From Gigaspora rosea (Eukaryota > Glomeromycota > Glomeromycetes > Diversisporales > Gigasporaceae): a DNA stretch of 64,000 nucleotides. Position 1 is the stretch's first letter. Every line of letters starts with the position of its first letter. Where the stretch lies: positions 237,060 to 301,059 of the forward strand of contig QKWP01000048.1 of NCBI GenBank assembly GCA_003550325.1, in the 5' to 3' direction. The notes beneath the pieces were generated by a model that was given only the letters and a program-made list of their open reading frames with translations, was not told the DNA's origin and did no database searches. Shown here piece by piece: positions 52,101 to 63,857 of this stretch. The translations under genes were made by a program, and so were the position numbers.

Positions 52101-55100
52101 TAAGTTATGGACGAGAATTATACACTAGTCGAAAACTTTATTTAGAAGAAAGTTCTCAATGGGTTAAAAATAGTAAATTTGATGATCAAAATGATGTGGA
52201 TAAATTATCAATTGATGATAAAAACATAGATATTGATAAAATGCTTCCGAAAGACATCACCTTTTATTTCTCTACAGATAATGAGAAAAAATACCAAATT
52301 TTACTTGTTGATGATAATAATGATATGCGGTAATAGTTTTTTTTTCAAAAAATTAGTTCTTTCTATAAATAATTTAAATAATTTGTCTCTAATTACATCA
52401 TTAACGTTATCGTTATTGATCATGTTTATAGAGATTATCTGGCAGATCTTTTAAAAGAATTTGATGTACATCGTGCCTGTGACGGCCAAGATGCAATAAG
52501 AGTCTTAAAAAAACTTAATAGATTACCTGATTTAGTCCTTAGCGGTAAGTTAATTTCGATATTGATGAATAAAAATTATTGAATTATAATAATTATATGT
52601 AATTATTATCATTATTATTTGAATTTAATAGATATCATGATGCCAAATATGAATGGATATGAGTTATTAGAAATATTAAGATCTAATGTTAAAACCCAAA
52701 TGATTCCCGTAATTTTATTGTCTGCAAAAGCCTGTGAAGAGTCAAGGATCAAAGGTAATTTAAAAATTATTACATTGTCATTATTATATATTACTAATAA
52801 TTTTGTTTTTAAATATATTTTAGGTTTGGATAAAGGTGCAGATGATTATTTAATAAAACCATTTTCTACCCGTGAATTAATTGCCCGTATTCAAGCAAAT
52901 ATTGAACTTTCACATCTTCGTCGTAAAATATTATTTAAACAATATAAAGAAGAAGAAACAAAACAATTATTACTTACAATATCGAATAAGGTTCTTTCTG
53001 GATTGGATTTAAATGAAACATTATTAGATATTATTAAAGAAATTCACTATAAATTACCAAATGAAAGAATTTTAATAATTTCAAATGATCAATCTGAATT
53101 TAAGAATAATAAAATAGTTGCTTTATATGATGGAGCGGAAAGTATACAATCAACGAATATTCTATTCAATGAAATTAATAATCAGAGTAAATCATCAGAA
53201 TTTTTAAATAATTATTCAGGAGTTGATATTAATTTAGATGTATATTGTGATGATGTTTGTAAAAATGTATCAGTATTATCTATAGAAATAAGATTGAATA
53301 ATACTTGTTGGGGATGGATAAAATTATATAGATCTCCAAATTCTATTTGGCTTGATTCAGAAATTGAATTATTACAACAAATATCGAATCAAATAAGTTT
53401 AAATATTATTTATGTAAATATTTTAAAAGAAAATACTGAAAATGGAATTAAAATAAAAGCTATTGAAATTGCAAATAAGGCCAAGAGTCAAATCTTAGCA
53501 AATACTTCTCATGGTAAGCATTCGGTTATTAGATACTAAATTTTTTTCTTTTTTCTCATTAATTTTAATCCTTTATATCTTTCTTATTATAGAATTACGA
53601 ACACCATTAGGTGCAATAGTTGGAATTCTTTCTTCATTTGATAACACGTCCTTGACTATTGATCAAAATGATATGATTAATATCATGGCGCATGCATCTG
53701 ATATAGTTTTATCTATAGTAAATGATATTCTTGATGCAGCAAAATTAGAAGCTCGAAAAGTTGCTCTAATAAATAGAACATTTGATTTATTAGAATTATT
53801 TGAAGGTACAATTGAAAACTTTGGAAAAAGGGCTGGTGCTAAAAAGATAGATTTAATTGTAAACTGCGATGTGGATTCATTTCCAAGATATGTTAAAAGT
53901 GATCCTGATAGGTGATTTATTTTATATGAGTTGTATAAAAAAAAAAAAGACGATAGAAATTATTACTTACCTTGTTCTTTATTATTGTAAATAGGCTGAA
54001 ACAAGTTTTATCTCATTTATTATCAAATTCGTAACTATTTTATAATTATTTTATTATTCATTTTATTTATTTTTTATATGCAGTATTTTATTTTTTTCAC
54101 AATTTGTTCATAATTTTAGAGTTAAATTTACCGATAAAGGTAAAATTGTATTTACAGTTTCAATGCAATTACAAGAAGTCATCGATGATGACAAAGAGAA
54201 ACCGACTTATGGTCAAATAATTCAAAGAGGATGTCTGTTGATAGAATTATATGATACAGGTATTGGGTAAGGTTCTTATAATTAATCTTATAATTAATAG
54301 ACTCTACATATATGATATTCTATATATTAGTATAAAAAAGTCGTCTAATCTATTTATTAATAATAGCATGGATCCGGAATATATAAAGCATGCTTGGCAA
54401 AGCTTTTCACAGGGTGACATGTCAATGACAAAAATGCAAGATGGTACAGGGCTTGGTCTCTCAATTTGTAAAAATTTAGTAGAAATTAATGGAGGAGAAA
54501 TTAAAGTAGAAAGTGAATTAGGAAAAGGAAGTAAATTTTGGTTTACATGGAATGTTGAATTATTATCATCAAAAACATCTTCATTAACAAGTACACAATT
54601 TGGTCAAATGAGTTATGCATTATCTCAATCTATAAAACAAAAACGAATACTAATAATTCATTCAGTTGAAGATGCTAGAAATGCAATGTTGAATTATCTT
54701 AAAAAGATTGAAAAAGTGGATGCATTTGATACCTTTGATAAAGGTATTAGAGCAGCAAAAAAATATAAAGAATTGAATAATCAATTTTCTTATGATATAG
54801 TATTTATTAGTCTTTATGAAACTAATGAGAATGAGGTCATAAATGCAATATTTGAGTTAAGAGGATTAGATATGAATAATAATAATTTAGTAATAATTTT
54901 TATAGTTTTTCCAACTAATGAAGAAAATGAATTAGCTGAAAAATTAATTGGAAAAGTTGGAGGGACAACTACCATTCTTTATACTCCAATTACATGGAAA
55001 AAAATAGCTAATCTATTTATGAATATGGAAAAAAATCATGTAGCCATTGAAAATATTTTCAAGCAAGGAGATCATAAATTACTTGAGACTGGAGATACAA

Positions 55101-55820
55101 ATCAATATAAATTTGAAGATATAAAAGAAAGTGATTCTAAGAAAAGCAAGTGTATTTTAATGTGTGGTATTGTCTTGTTTTATTTTCTTATTTAAGATAT
55201 TGATTTTATTTTTTAAACAATTAGCTAACATTGTCATTATTTGTAGGATAATAATTATATTAGTCTAGAGGTAATTATAAATTTAAAATACATATAGTTG
55301 ATAAATTTATATTATTTTATTAATTTTCTATTTTTAGAATACATTACAACAAGTTTCAAAACTTGGTTATTCAACAATTTCTGCAACAAATGGTCTAGAA
55401 GCAATTAAATTAATTGATTCAAAATTTAAATCATTAAGTGATACATATTCAAGTTCATTCTACTCAGATATTGACCAACTAAAGTCTTTCAGAATTTCAT
55501 TAATCTTAACAGAATGTAATTTAGTAAGTTTGTTTACTAAAATTATTATTTACATCTATCATAGTTATAGTTGTCTTTGTGAATATTCACATTTAATTAA
55601 TTTTTATGTTTAGCCAATGTTGTCAGGCTTTGATGTCTCACAAGCAATTAGGGCAATGAAACCACCAATTTCAGATACACCAATTGTTGTTCTGACGGCT
55701 TTACCTATAGGAGAAATACGAAATAAATGTATTGAGTCAAAAATAAATGATTATCTAGCAAAGCCTTTGAAAAATGAAGAACTTGAAAAAGTTCTTTCTA
55801 AATGGATTAGTAAGAATTAG
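49158..55820 (+). CDS. Dual hybrid histidine kinase, copy 4 (best copy; one-base insertion before last receiver)
   Basis: Inferred exons: 49158-49274, 49460-49532, 49608-49640, 49724-49790, 50034-50254, 50338-50825, 50913-51048, 51124-51260, 51358-51574, 51665-51769, 51849-52329, 52432-52544, 52632-52754, 52824-53513, 53593-53911, 53995-54030, 54120-54266, 54367-55166, 55247-55270, 55338-55523, 55614-55820, all GT..AG. The Met is the conserved MSLPK start. Domains: PAS 1-170 ([16 protein letters not shown]); GAF 171-333; His375 in GISHELKTP; N-box Asn499; DTGVGIP 530-536; GTGIGL 560-565; canonical receiver 680-800 (Asp686/687, Asp730, Lys782); GAF-like linker; His1000 in TSHELRTPLG; N-box Asn1118; DTGIGM 1164-1169; GTGLGL 1194-1199; receiver-like fold without acceptor Asp; last receiver with Glu about 1501. 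No signal peptide or membrane span; probably a soluble sensor feeding an HPt phosphorelay. Odd: relative to copies 1-3 one A is inserted near 55159, putting the last receiver out of frame; unless corrected, translation stops soon after residue 1434. Confidence 0.85.
49301..49391. mobile_element. 91-bp foldback in intron 1 of copy 4, kin to the 40-42 kb satellite
   Basis: Perfect 24-bp inverted arms, cacgcaaagttgatttttcg+tttt at the left and its inverse at 49368-49391. The sequence cattacatggattt beside the left arm matches the satellite unit in inverse (aaatcc-catgtaatg). CTTATG flanks both sides and looks like a target duplication. The intron of the other copies lacks it. Confidence 0.88.
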
Positions 55821-57070
55821 TGTTAATTACAACTAAAGAATTATGTAAAATATTTATAATTTTTTAAGTTTATATTCAACCTTTTCAACAGTATGCTTTA
55901 CGATTTTTTTATGTCTTATAGTTACATATGTATTTACTTTAATTGTTTGAAATATTGTAGAGCAAAAGTTTATATTATTAATTACTTTTATAACTTATAT
56001 CTATCTTATGTTTTTTTTAAAATAAGATATATATTTTATATTATATTATATGTTTTTTACCTACAAATATACAATGTACTGATTGTGATTTTATACTTAA
56101 ATTATTTTAATTATGTTACATATTCTTTTTGAGTTTTGCCTATTGAATAATTATTTAAAATAAACTAGTTTATTGATTTGGTAGAAACTTCTCTTTGAAT
56201 TAAATAGAATAATTAATCTCACACAGATCTATTCTTTATATAAAATGCAAACCTGATATATTTTATTAGTTCAAACTATTCCATTTATTATGAAATAATT
56301 ATTTGAGTTTGAGATTACTGAGATAAATTAGTTTTTACTATATAATTAAATATTTGAATAAAAATTAATTTTGTGTTTATAAATTTTAATACACAATTTT
56401 GCATTCTCTAATTTAACACTAATCCAAACTATAAATTTAAATTTTATTCAGAATTTGTGTAATATAATACTATTAAAATTAGTTTTATAATTTTGCAATC
56501 TTTTAATTTATGATTATAGTTTGCAAATTGATGTATGAACTTTTGATCAATTTGTAGATTACTATATATCTACTATCTTTTGAACAATCATCTAATTATT
56601 GTCTTATTGTGTAATTTGCAATAATTTTTTAGTAAACATAGATATAGATGATGAAAATAAAATATTTATATTGAATTTATGGCCAAAAAATGTATTTTAT
56701 ATCTTTTTGCAATCAGACAATAATCAGGTAATTTTATGGATAAGCAGCATCTACTAATTTTTGCAAACTACAATAAATAATTTAAAATTACTAAAAAAAT
56801 GAATATTTTATTTATAATCTATATAAAGTTAAATAATTTTGTTAGCAAGCAGAGGTTTGGGTACTGGTTATAGTATTTATTTAATTATAAAAATAAGTTA
56901 AAAAAACTACTTGACAAAAAAAACTAAATTTAGACTTTTGACCAATAACTAGATTTATTAAATTTTTAAGAATATCTACTAAATCAATTTGCTCCTGTAT
57001 AGAATTCTATTTAATTTATTACTAATATTGTTTTGGTACAAATTTATATACAGGTCAAATAAATTTATAC
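55821..57070. other. 3' flank of copy 4 and AT-rich spacer
   Basis: Homology to the other 3' flanks fades by about 56160. The remainder is very AT-rich with no gene seen. Confidence 0.45.
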
Positions 57071-57764
57071 TACATCAGCGAATTATATATACATAATCTT
57101 ACGTAAGATATTATGGCCAGTAATATTACAAAAATATTACGATCGATGCAGTATATTTCATAATATATTACGTTATATTATAGTAATATTACGGTCATTA
57201 TTTCGAAATATTTCGAAATATATTGCGAAATATTGCAAAATAGACTAAAACAATGCAAATTATCCTTCCCTACAAGGGGTCGCATACTCATGCAGATCAA
57301 TAAACTAATGCGCACAAGAGGTGATTTTTTGATCTTTTCGCATTGTTTCTCAATATTTTGCAAATTTTTAAAATTTTTTAAAAAATAAATAAACGATAGA
57401 TATTCACATAATCATGCTTTTTTACAGGTTTTCACATTATTTCGCACAGTTTCGCAATTTAATACAAATTTTATATTTATTTATTTATTATTATTATACA
57501 TTATATTTTACATTTATTAAATATACATTTTTAATTAATATTACATACTTTATTATATATTACGTATTCTTTTTATATTATTACAAATATTTTAAACTAC
57601 TTTCCACTTCGTCGCATCTCATTCTATTACTATATACAAAAACTACTCTAAACACTTATTTTCACTTACCCCACAGTTAGCTATAAAAAAATAAACCATT
57701 ATATTCCTCATATTTGCTTATATTTGCTTATATTCACTCCTATTCGCTTATATTCGCTTATATT

Positions 57765-58110
57765 TGCATTTCAAAAGTCAGGTTGTTTTCTTGCAAAGTT
57801 CTGAAAGAAGTAAGGAATAAATAAAATAAAATTAAAAAAATAAGTAAAAAAAAAACAAAAAACAAACCCAAAAAAATATCAAAAAACAAACCCGAAAAAA
57901 ATAAACTATTATATTTGCTAATATTTGCTCATATTCGATTATATTCGACTATATTCGTTCATATTTGTGACTTCTTGCAAAGTGCCAGAGATGTTAGAAT
58001 TGGTGTTCTTGTAAAGTGCTGGAAAAGTCAAGTCATTTTCTTGCAAAGTTCTGAAAGAAGTAAAGGATAAATAAAATAAATTAAATTAAAAAAAGAAAAC
58101 AAACAAAAAA
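57765..58110. repeat. Direct repeat around ttcttgcaaagttctgaaag
   Basis: A block of about 75 bp beginning gtcaggttgttttcttgcaa and ending in aaataaaataaa occurs at about 57778 and again at about 58028. Shorter echoes (cttgcaaagtgc) recur to about 58450. Tatttgcttatattcgctta words precede each. Confidence 0.75.
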
Positions 58111-58764
58111 CAAAAATGTAAGCAAACTAAATAAGAAAATAAACAAAGCCCTAACTAAATCTCCATTTCTCTGAAGCAAGAGTTTATAATCTTGCAATTC
58201 AGAAATCATCAAAGGTTTTTGCAAAGTGCCAGAATAAATAAATTAATAAAAATAAAAAAAAAACAAAAACAAAAAACATGAAACAAAAAATAAATAAAGC
58301 AAAACCTTGCAAAAACTTGTGAAAACTTGCGAAAACTTGTATTCTTGAAATTTTTAGAAATTACTGGAGAAATTAGTTGTGTGTTCTTGCAAAGTATCGA
58401 AAGGCTAAATTGGCTTGTACAAAGTGCTAAAAAGTATTGAATTTCTTGCAAAGTGCAGTAGTAAAGTGTATAAAATAAAAAAAATTAAAATATAAAAAAA
58501 ATAAAAATAAAAATAAAAAAAAAACAAAACAAACTAAAAAAAATGAAACGAAACCAAAAAAAAACAAAAGGAAAACAAAAAACAATGTAAAATTGATAAA
58601 AGATCTAAATTATAAACAAAAAAAAATAAACAAAAATCTAATCTAATCTTGTAGTACAATAATCAAAAATCATCATTTCAAAAATCTTAGTCAAACGCGT
58701 TCTTGATATAATCCAGGTTACAGATTTACTGATCCCAAAATATTATGAAAGTATTTGAAATATT

Positions 58765-58860
58765 AAAAAAAAAAAGAAAGAGAAAAAAAAGAAAGAGAAA
58801 AGAAAAATAAAAGAGAGAGGAAAAAAAGGGAGAGAGAGGTAAAAGAGAGAAAGGATAAAA
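58765..58860 (+). repeat. Polypurine tract, about 95 bp
   Basis: Nearly uninterrupted A/G on the plus strand (gaaagagaaa, gagagagg words) with only a few T. Long purine runs can form triplex structures; no function is implied. Confidence 0.85.
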
Positions 58861-59790
58861 ATTGAGCAAAACGGCTTTTTTTTAAGTTTTTTAGCACATT
58901 TTGTGGAATATATTTTTATGATCCTTGGTAGCTTGTGGATTAAATGGGCTTAAGAGATTTTGAACTTTTCAAAAAAATTTTTTTTTATCTAGTGAACTAG
59001 TTTGAAATTTTGTAACACGGTCAAAACACTATGCAATTGTTATAGATCTGTTAATAGTTATATAGAATTACGATTAAAAAGTTAAAAAAACAAAATAGAA
59101 GATCTGATTATAAACAAAAAATCTAATCTGATCTTGTAGTACAGAATTTTAACATTTTTAAACTATTTGAACTATTTTGACAAATCAGTCTAATGCATGA
59201 TCCAGGTTACAGATCTACTAATCTAGCTTGGTTTTCTAGTCCTAAAATATTTTGAAAGGGTTCAAAATATTTCGTAACATATTTCGAAATATTTTGGAAT
59301 TACTTTCATAATATTTCGAAAATTTGATATTTTGAAATATTTTAAAATATATTACATAATATTTTGATTATATTATGGTTCGTAAGACATTACGTAAGAT
59401 TACACTATTATAAATTTGCTGATGTATACCAGTTAACTATTAAGTTTCTGATAGATCTTCTATTTTGTATTATTGGGATTAGTGTTTAAAATTGGCTTGC
59501 ACAAGATGCACATGTGCAAGTACATTTTTTTTGTACATAATAATCTAGATAAGTAAATGCATATGTGTACATTTAAAATTAATTTAAATGATTGCACAGA
59601 AAAATAATGTGCAAAAAGAATTAAAATTTTTATGCACAAAAAATAATATGCAACAAAAATTTAAATTTTTAATGCACAAAAAATAATTAGGCAATTATAT
59701 TTTATTTTTTTTGGAAGCTTTAATATAATCAATAAAAGTTAAAAAATATCAGTTATTATTTTTCATGCAAATTAGATATCTTTTTATTAG

Positions 59791-60169
59791 CACCCAAATA
59801 CAACAACAATATCCACCTTACAAAAAGTCACACCAGCACAGAACCTATACATTTAGCTGCCTTTCGGCCTTCCCGACCAATTACACTCTGACTCTAACAA
59901 TTGGCCACCGATAGGCCAAGCCCTTCGAAAAATTAGCATTTGGTCTATAATGTGGATCAAATACAGTATACCTACAAACAATATTTTAACTATCCAAATC
60001 TAGGTGAGTCTTGACCACTCTAGTAGGTTTAGATCGCAGATATATTAGTCTGATCTTCTATTCTTGCATGTAATTTATATGTATTGTCCTTGTACAATTT
60101 AAGTCTTTATACATTATATATAATTACTTATATAAATTACCCAATAAAGATATAAGCAAGGGGCCTCAC

Positions 60170-60200
<31 letters not shown>
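59791..60200 (+). mobile_element. Retroposon with 28-nt poly(A) and 17-bp target duplication
   Basis: The insert is flanked by perfect copies of agatatctttttattag (59774-59790, 60201-60217) and ends in 28 A. Just before the tail are caataaag and ggggcctcacctt. The body is GC-richer than its surroundings and unrelated to them. It may be a SINE, a 5'-truncated LINE 3' end or a retroposed transcript. I see no clear pol III A/B boxes. Confidence 0.9.
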
Positions 60201-60203
<3 letters not shown>

Positions 60204-60695
60204 TATCTTTTTATTAGTACTGTTTTTTATTTTATATACCTATAAATATAGCAAAATAATTTGTAATTTTTTTTATAGAAATGTAAAAAAAATCCAATAT
60301 TAATGGAATGCTAACTAATTTACATAAAATTTAAAGTATATTTTGTTCTCCTGGACAATATTTTTTATTGCATAAAAATTGATTTGCTTAGTATTATTTT
60401 GACTTTTGTAACAATTAATAATTGTATATAAAGTTTTTTAAAATTTATTATAAAAAATTTTTATATACAATTATTAATTTTTCTATATAAAAATGCAAAA
60501 TAATACTAAGCAAATTAGTATCTATACAATAAAAAAAATTGTTTAAAAGAATAAAATATCCTATTATGAAATTATTATATAAATTAGTTAATATTTAGTT
60601 AATATATTTTTTTTATATTTTTACAAAAAAAATTACAAGTTTTTTTTAGCTATATTCATAAATAAGTAAAATAAAACAATACTAATAAGAAATTA
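60201..60695. repeat. About 500-bp palindrome, arms about 240 bp
   Basis: Centre near 60447 (aattgtatataaagtttttt and its inverse). Paired words moving outward: ttgcttagtattattttg with caaaataatactaagcaa; aacaattaataattgta with its inverse; ttattagtactg with caatactaataag. Pairing is imperfect but continuous. Confidence 0.8.
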
Positions 60696-61186
60696 GGGGT
60701 CATCCATAAATAACATTATACAGAGGGTGAGGCAACAGATAATATTTTTTCTGATAAGTAGAGGGGTCAAAAAATATATTGTAATTTTTTAGAAAAAATT
60801 GTCTAAAATCTGTTCCAGTAATCCATATTTGATAGTTTTGGCACCATTTGATTCGTCTCTGTGAGAGGAGTTGAATGTCATTTCATTTGGATTACTGGAT
60901 CAAAAGTTATTGGCCAAATACTCTTGGTTATATCTTTTCTTATAAAATTACTTTATAACCAATAGTTTTTTGTGAATATCTTTCGACCAGTTATCCAAAT
61001 AACATTATTTTGGTATAATTGGATTTGTCTCACTAAGACGAATCTAATGGTATCTAAATTATTGAAATCAAATCACTGTGCTACAAAATATTCAAGTTTT
61101 TGTAAAATTATATATATAAATATACAGATTTTGAAAAATTTTTTTATATAGTTGGGGGGTCACATAACATTATTTATAGATAACTC
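60696..61186. mobile_element. Harbinger-like MITE, 491 bp
   Basis: Left end GGGGTCATCCATAAATAACA; right end the inverse of GAGTTATCTATAAATAATG. TTA flanks both sides (60693-60695, 61187-61189). A 3-bp TWA duplication and a GGG start fit PIF/Harbinger. Its interior carries atttgattcgtctc-type words that also build the satellite at 62810-63780. Confidence 0.7.
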
Positions 61187-61749
61187 TTATCCAATTTACA
61201 TAAAATTTTAGAATAGGTGTATTTTATTTTTCAAACAATTTTATTTATTGCAAAAAGCTATCTATTTTTATATATAAATATAATTGTGAAAAAGTAATTT
61301 TATTATTTAAATCAGTCAACAAATTCTAAAAAAATAGTAATTATAATATAATTGTAATTCTATAGAGATGTTTTAATATAATAAATAGTATAATATTTTG
61401 GTATAATTATATAGAGTTCATAACTATATGGAAGGTAATTATATAGGAGTATAACTGTATTTGTATTAATTTAGTTGATAATTAACCTCCTATTCAGTAC
61501 CAATTTAGTTTATGAAATAGTCTCTTTTAGTTAAACAATAACTAATAAATACAATAATAATTTGTAAATCAAAAATTTTACTATATTTATCTACCTCAAT
61601 AATTTTTTTACATGTACATATGTGCAAGTAAAAAATTTTTTTATATGCACACATGTGCAATTATTTAATTGTTTGTGCATCTTAAACCTGTATATTGCTT
61701 GCATTTGTGCAAGTAATTTTGGATCTGAATTTTAAACGCTAATAGGGAT

Positions 61750-62805
61750 ATGCAAGCTTACTGGTATATTTTACCTAAAACTATCTGATTTGTAACTAAT
61801 TATAAATAGATTTTTGGTACAGATATGGAACTATTTGGTATTATATATAGTACTAATTATATTTATATCAATTACCCTATTTGTATCTTATTTTAACTAT
61901 ATCAATAACAGTTATAGGACATGTCTTTTGAAATAAGTTTATAATACAAATTATAATATAAACATATAAATTTACTATAAAATTTGGCTAAAGATTCTTC
62001 CTGGCTTAATAATTAACTTAAAATTAAATTTTACAAATATATAAAACAAGAAAAGAAGAAAAATTTAAACTAAAAACTATATCAAAATTTGTTAACTTTA
62101 CCCATTTTTACTTAGTAAAAGGTTTGAGAAAATGTTGGATAAGTAAAATTATATGCTAAACAAGTTTACTTAGAGGCCCAAAGCAGATTATCTTAACAAA
62201 AAAAAGGAGTTTTATATTGCAAACCAAAAATTTTTAACTTTAGCATATAGCTAATCTACTTTTTTGTCAAAATAATCTGTATTTTGTGACTAAGTAAAGT
62301 TGTTCAGAGCACAATTTTTACATACAATTTTTGTTTCAAAAGTAGTAAATATTTGTTTTTGATAAAGATACATTTTGAAATAGTGCAAAATTAACAAATA
62401 TTTGATACAGTTTTTAAGCTCAAATTTTGTTTTTTTTTGTTCTATATGTTTGTAAAATTTAATTTTAAGTTAATTAGTTAAGCAGGACCCCGAGCTATTA
62501 GTATATAGATCACAAAAAATTTAAAATTTTTTATAATAGCTCTAAGCAAGTATTTTTATTAATATCAATAAGCATTTTTACTATATGATATATAAAAATT
62601 TATTAAAAATAAGCAAACATATTATCTAACTTATAATAAAATATTTCTGAAGATATATTACTTCAAAAATATGACACACTTTTAATTTTAAACAATAAAC
62701 TTAAAAACCTCTATAACCTATTCTGTATTTTTAAATTAAAAACAATAATAAAATTTTTAACTTTGAAAATAAGCTACCCCTTTATAGCATTTAATTAAAT
62801 ATTTG
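61750..62805. other. AT-rich spacer, no gene recognised
   Basis: Nothing supportable was seen in either strand. Confidence 0.45.
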
Positions 62806-62809
62806 AAGA

Positions 62810-63780
62810 ACTATTGTAAGAGATCTAATAATCCAAATCTAAAAATTTTGGTACCATTCGATTCATCTTATCAAGACAAATCAAATAGCACCAAAATCAT
62901 TAAATTTAGATCACTATAGCACAAGATATTAATAAGTATATAATTTTTATATAATCTTAACAATCTTGATAACTAGTAATCCAAATTAGATGATTTTTGT
63001 ACTATTCTATTTGTCTTGATGAGACAGTTTGAATGATACCAAAGTCATCAAAATCAGATTACTAGATCACAAGATATCAGCAAAAAAGAATTTGTAACAT
63101 AATTTTCTTTATAAGTTATAAATTGCATTACAAACGTTTTCGTGGATATCTTGTGATCTAGTGGCCCAATTTTGGTTATTTTGGTACAATTTGATTCGTC
63201 TCGATGAGAAAGTTCGAATAGTATCAAAATCATCAAAATCGGATCACTAGATCACAAGATATCTGCAAAAAATGATTTGTTACATAATTTTATATAAAAA
63301 TATTTTATAAATTGTGTTACAAATGTTTTTGTAGATATCTTGTGATCTAGTGACCCAATTTTGATAATTTTGGTACCTTTCAATTCGTCTTGATGTGTCA
63401 GTTCGAATGGTACCAAAATCATCAAAATTGGATTACTAGATCACACGATATCTGCAAAAAACTATTTGTATCGTAATTTTATATCATATAAAAACTTTTA
63501 TAAGTTATAAATTGCGTGTTACAAATGTTTTCATAAATATCTTGTAATCTAGTGGCCTGATTTTGATTATTTTGGTACCATTTGATTTGTCTCGATAAGA
63601 CAGTTCAAATGGTACCAAAATCATCAAAATCGGATTACTAGATCACAAGATATTTGCAAAAAATGATTTGTAACGTAATTTTATATAAAAATCTTAATAA
63701 GTTATTAATTGCATTACAGATGTTTTCGTGTATATCTTGTGATCTAGTGATCCAATTTTGATGATTTTAGGGGTCGTCTA
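62810..63780. repeat. Palindromic satellite, about 200-bp period, about 5 units
   Basis: Each unit contains gatatcttgtgatctagtg, ttttgat(a/g)attttggtacc, a short ttcg(a/t) centre, then ggtaccaaaatcatcaaaat and actagatcacaagatatc. So each half is the inverse of the other. The AT linker between units (ttacataattttata ... attgcgttacaaatg) is also self-inverse. Units lie near 62975, 63145, 63345, 63540 and 63735, with a diverged one at 62815. Confidence 0.88.
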
Positions 63781-63857
63781 AAGCCATGTACCCACGTGAT
63801 CAATTTCGTAGATCAATAATCACAATGTGATAATTGAGAACTCAAATTTTTTTTATA

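Larger units (their letters stand above)
57073..59424. mobile_element. 2.35-kb non-autonomous TIR element
   Basis: The left end is CATCAGCGAATTATATATAC followed by ATAATCTTACGTAAGAT. The right end is the inverse of CATCAGCAAATTTATAATAG followed by TGTAATCTTACGTAAT. TA flanks both ends, as in Tc1/mariner-type insertion. Both subterminal regions are rich in atttcgaaatat words. No transposase frame can be seen; the interior is made of simple repeats. Confidence 0.7.
59480..61741. mobile_element. 2.26-kb hAT-like element hosting nested insertions
   Basis: Left end TAGTGTTTAAAATTGG; right end the inverse of TAGCGTTTAAAATTCAGATC; both TIR zones also carry cttgcaca/tgtgcaag words. Flanks ATTGGGAT (59472-59479) and ATAGGGAT (61742-61749) agree at 7 of 8 positions, fitting an 8-bp hAT duplication. 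The TIR resembles the 226-bp MITE at 8639. No transposase is visible. It holds a retroposon, a palindrome and a Harbinger-like MITE. Confidence 0.72.

Noticed and set aside
595-55820. The four copies as an assembly artefact of one gene
   Set aside because: Copies differ throughout, have private lesions, different intron insertions and different spacers, so they are real paralogues.
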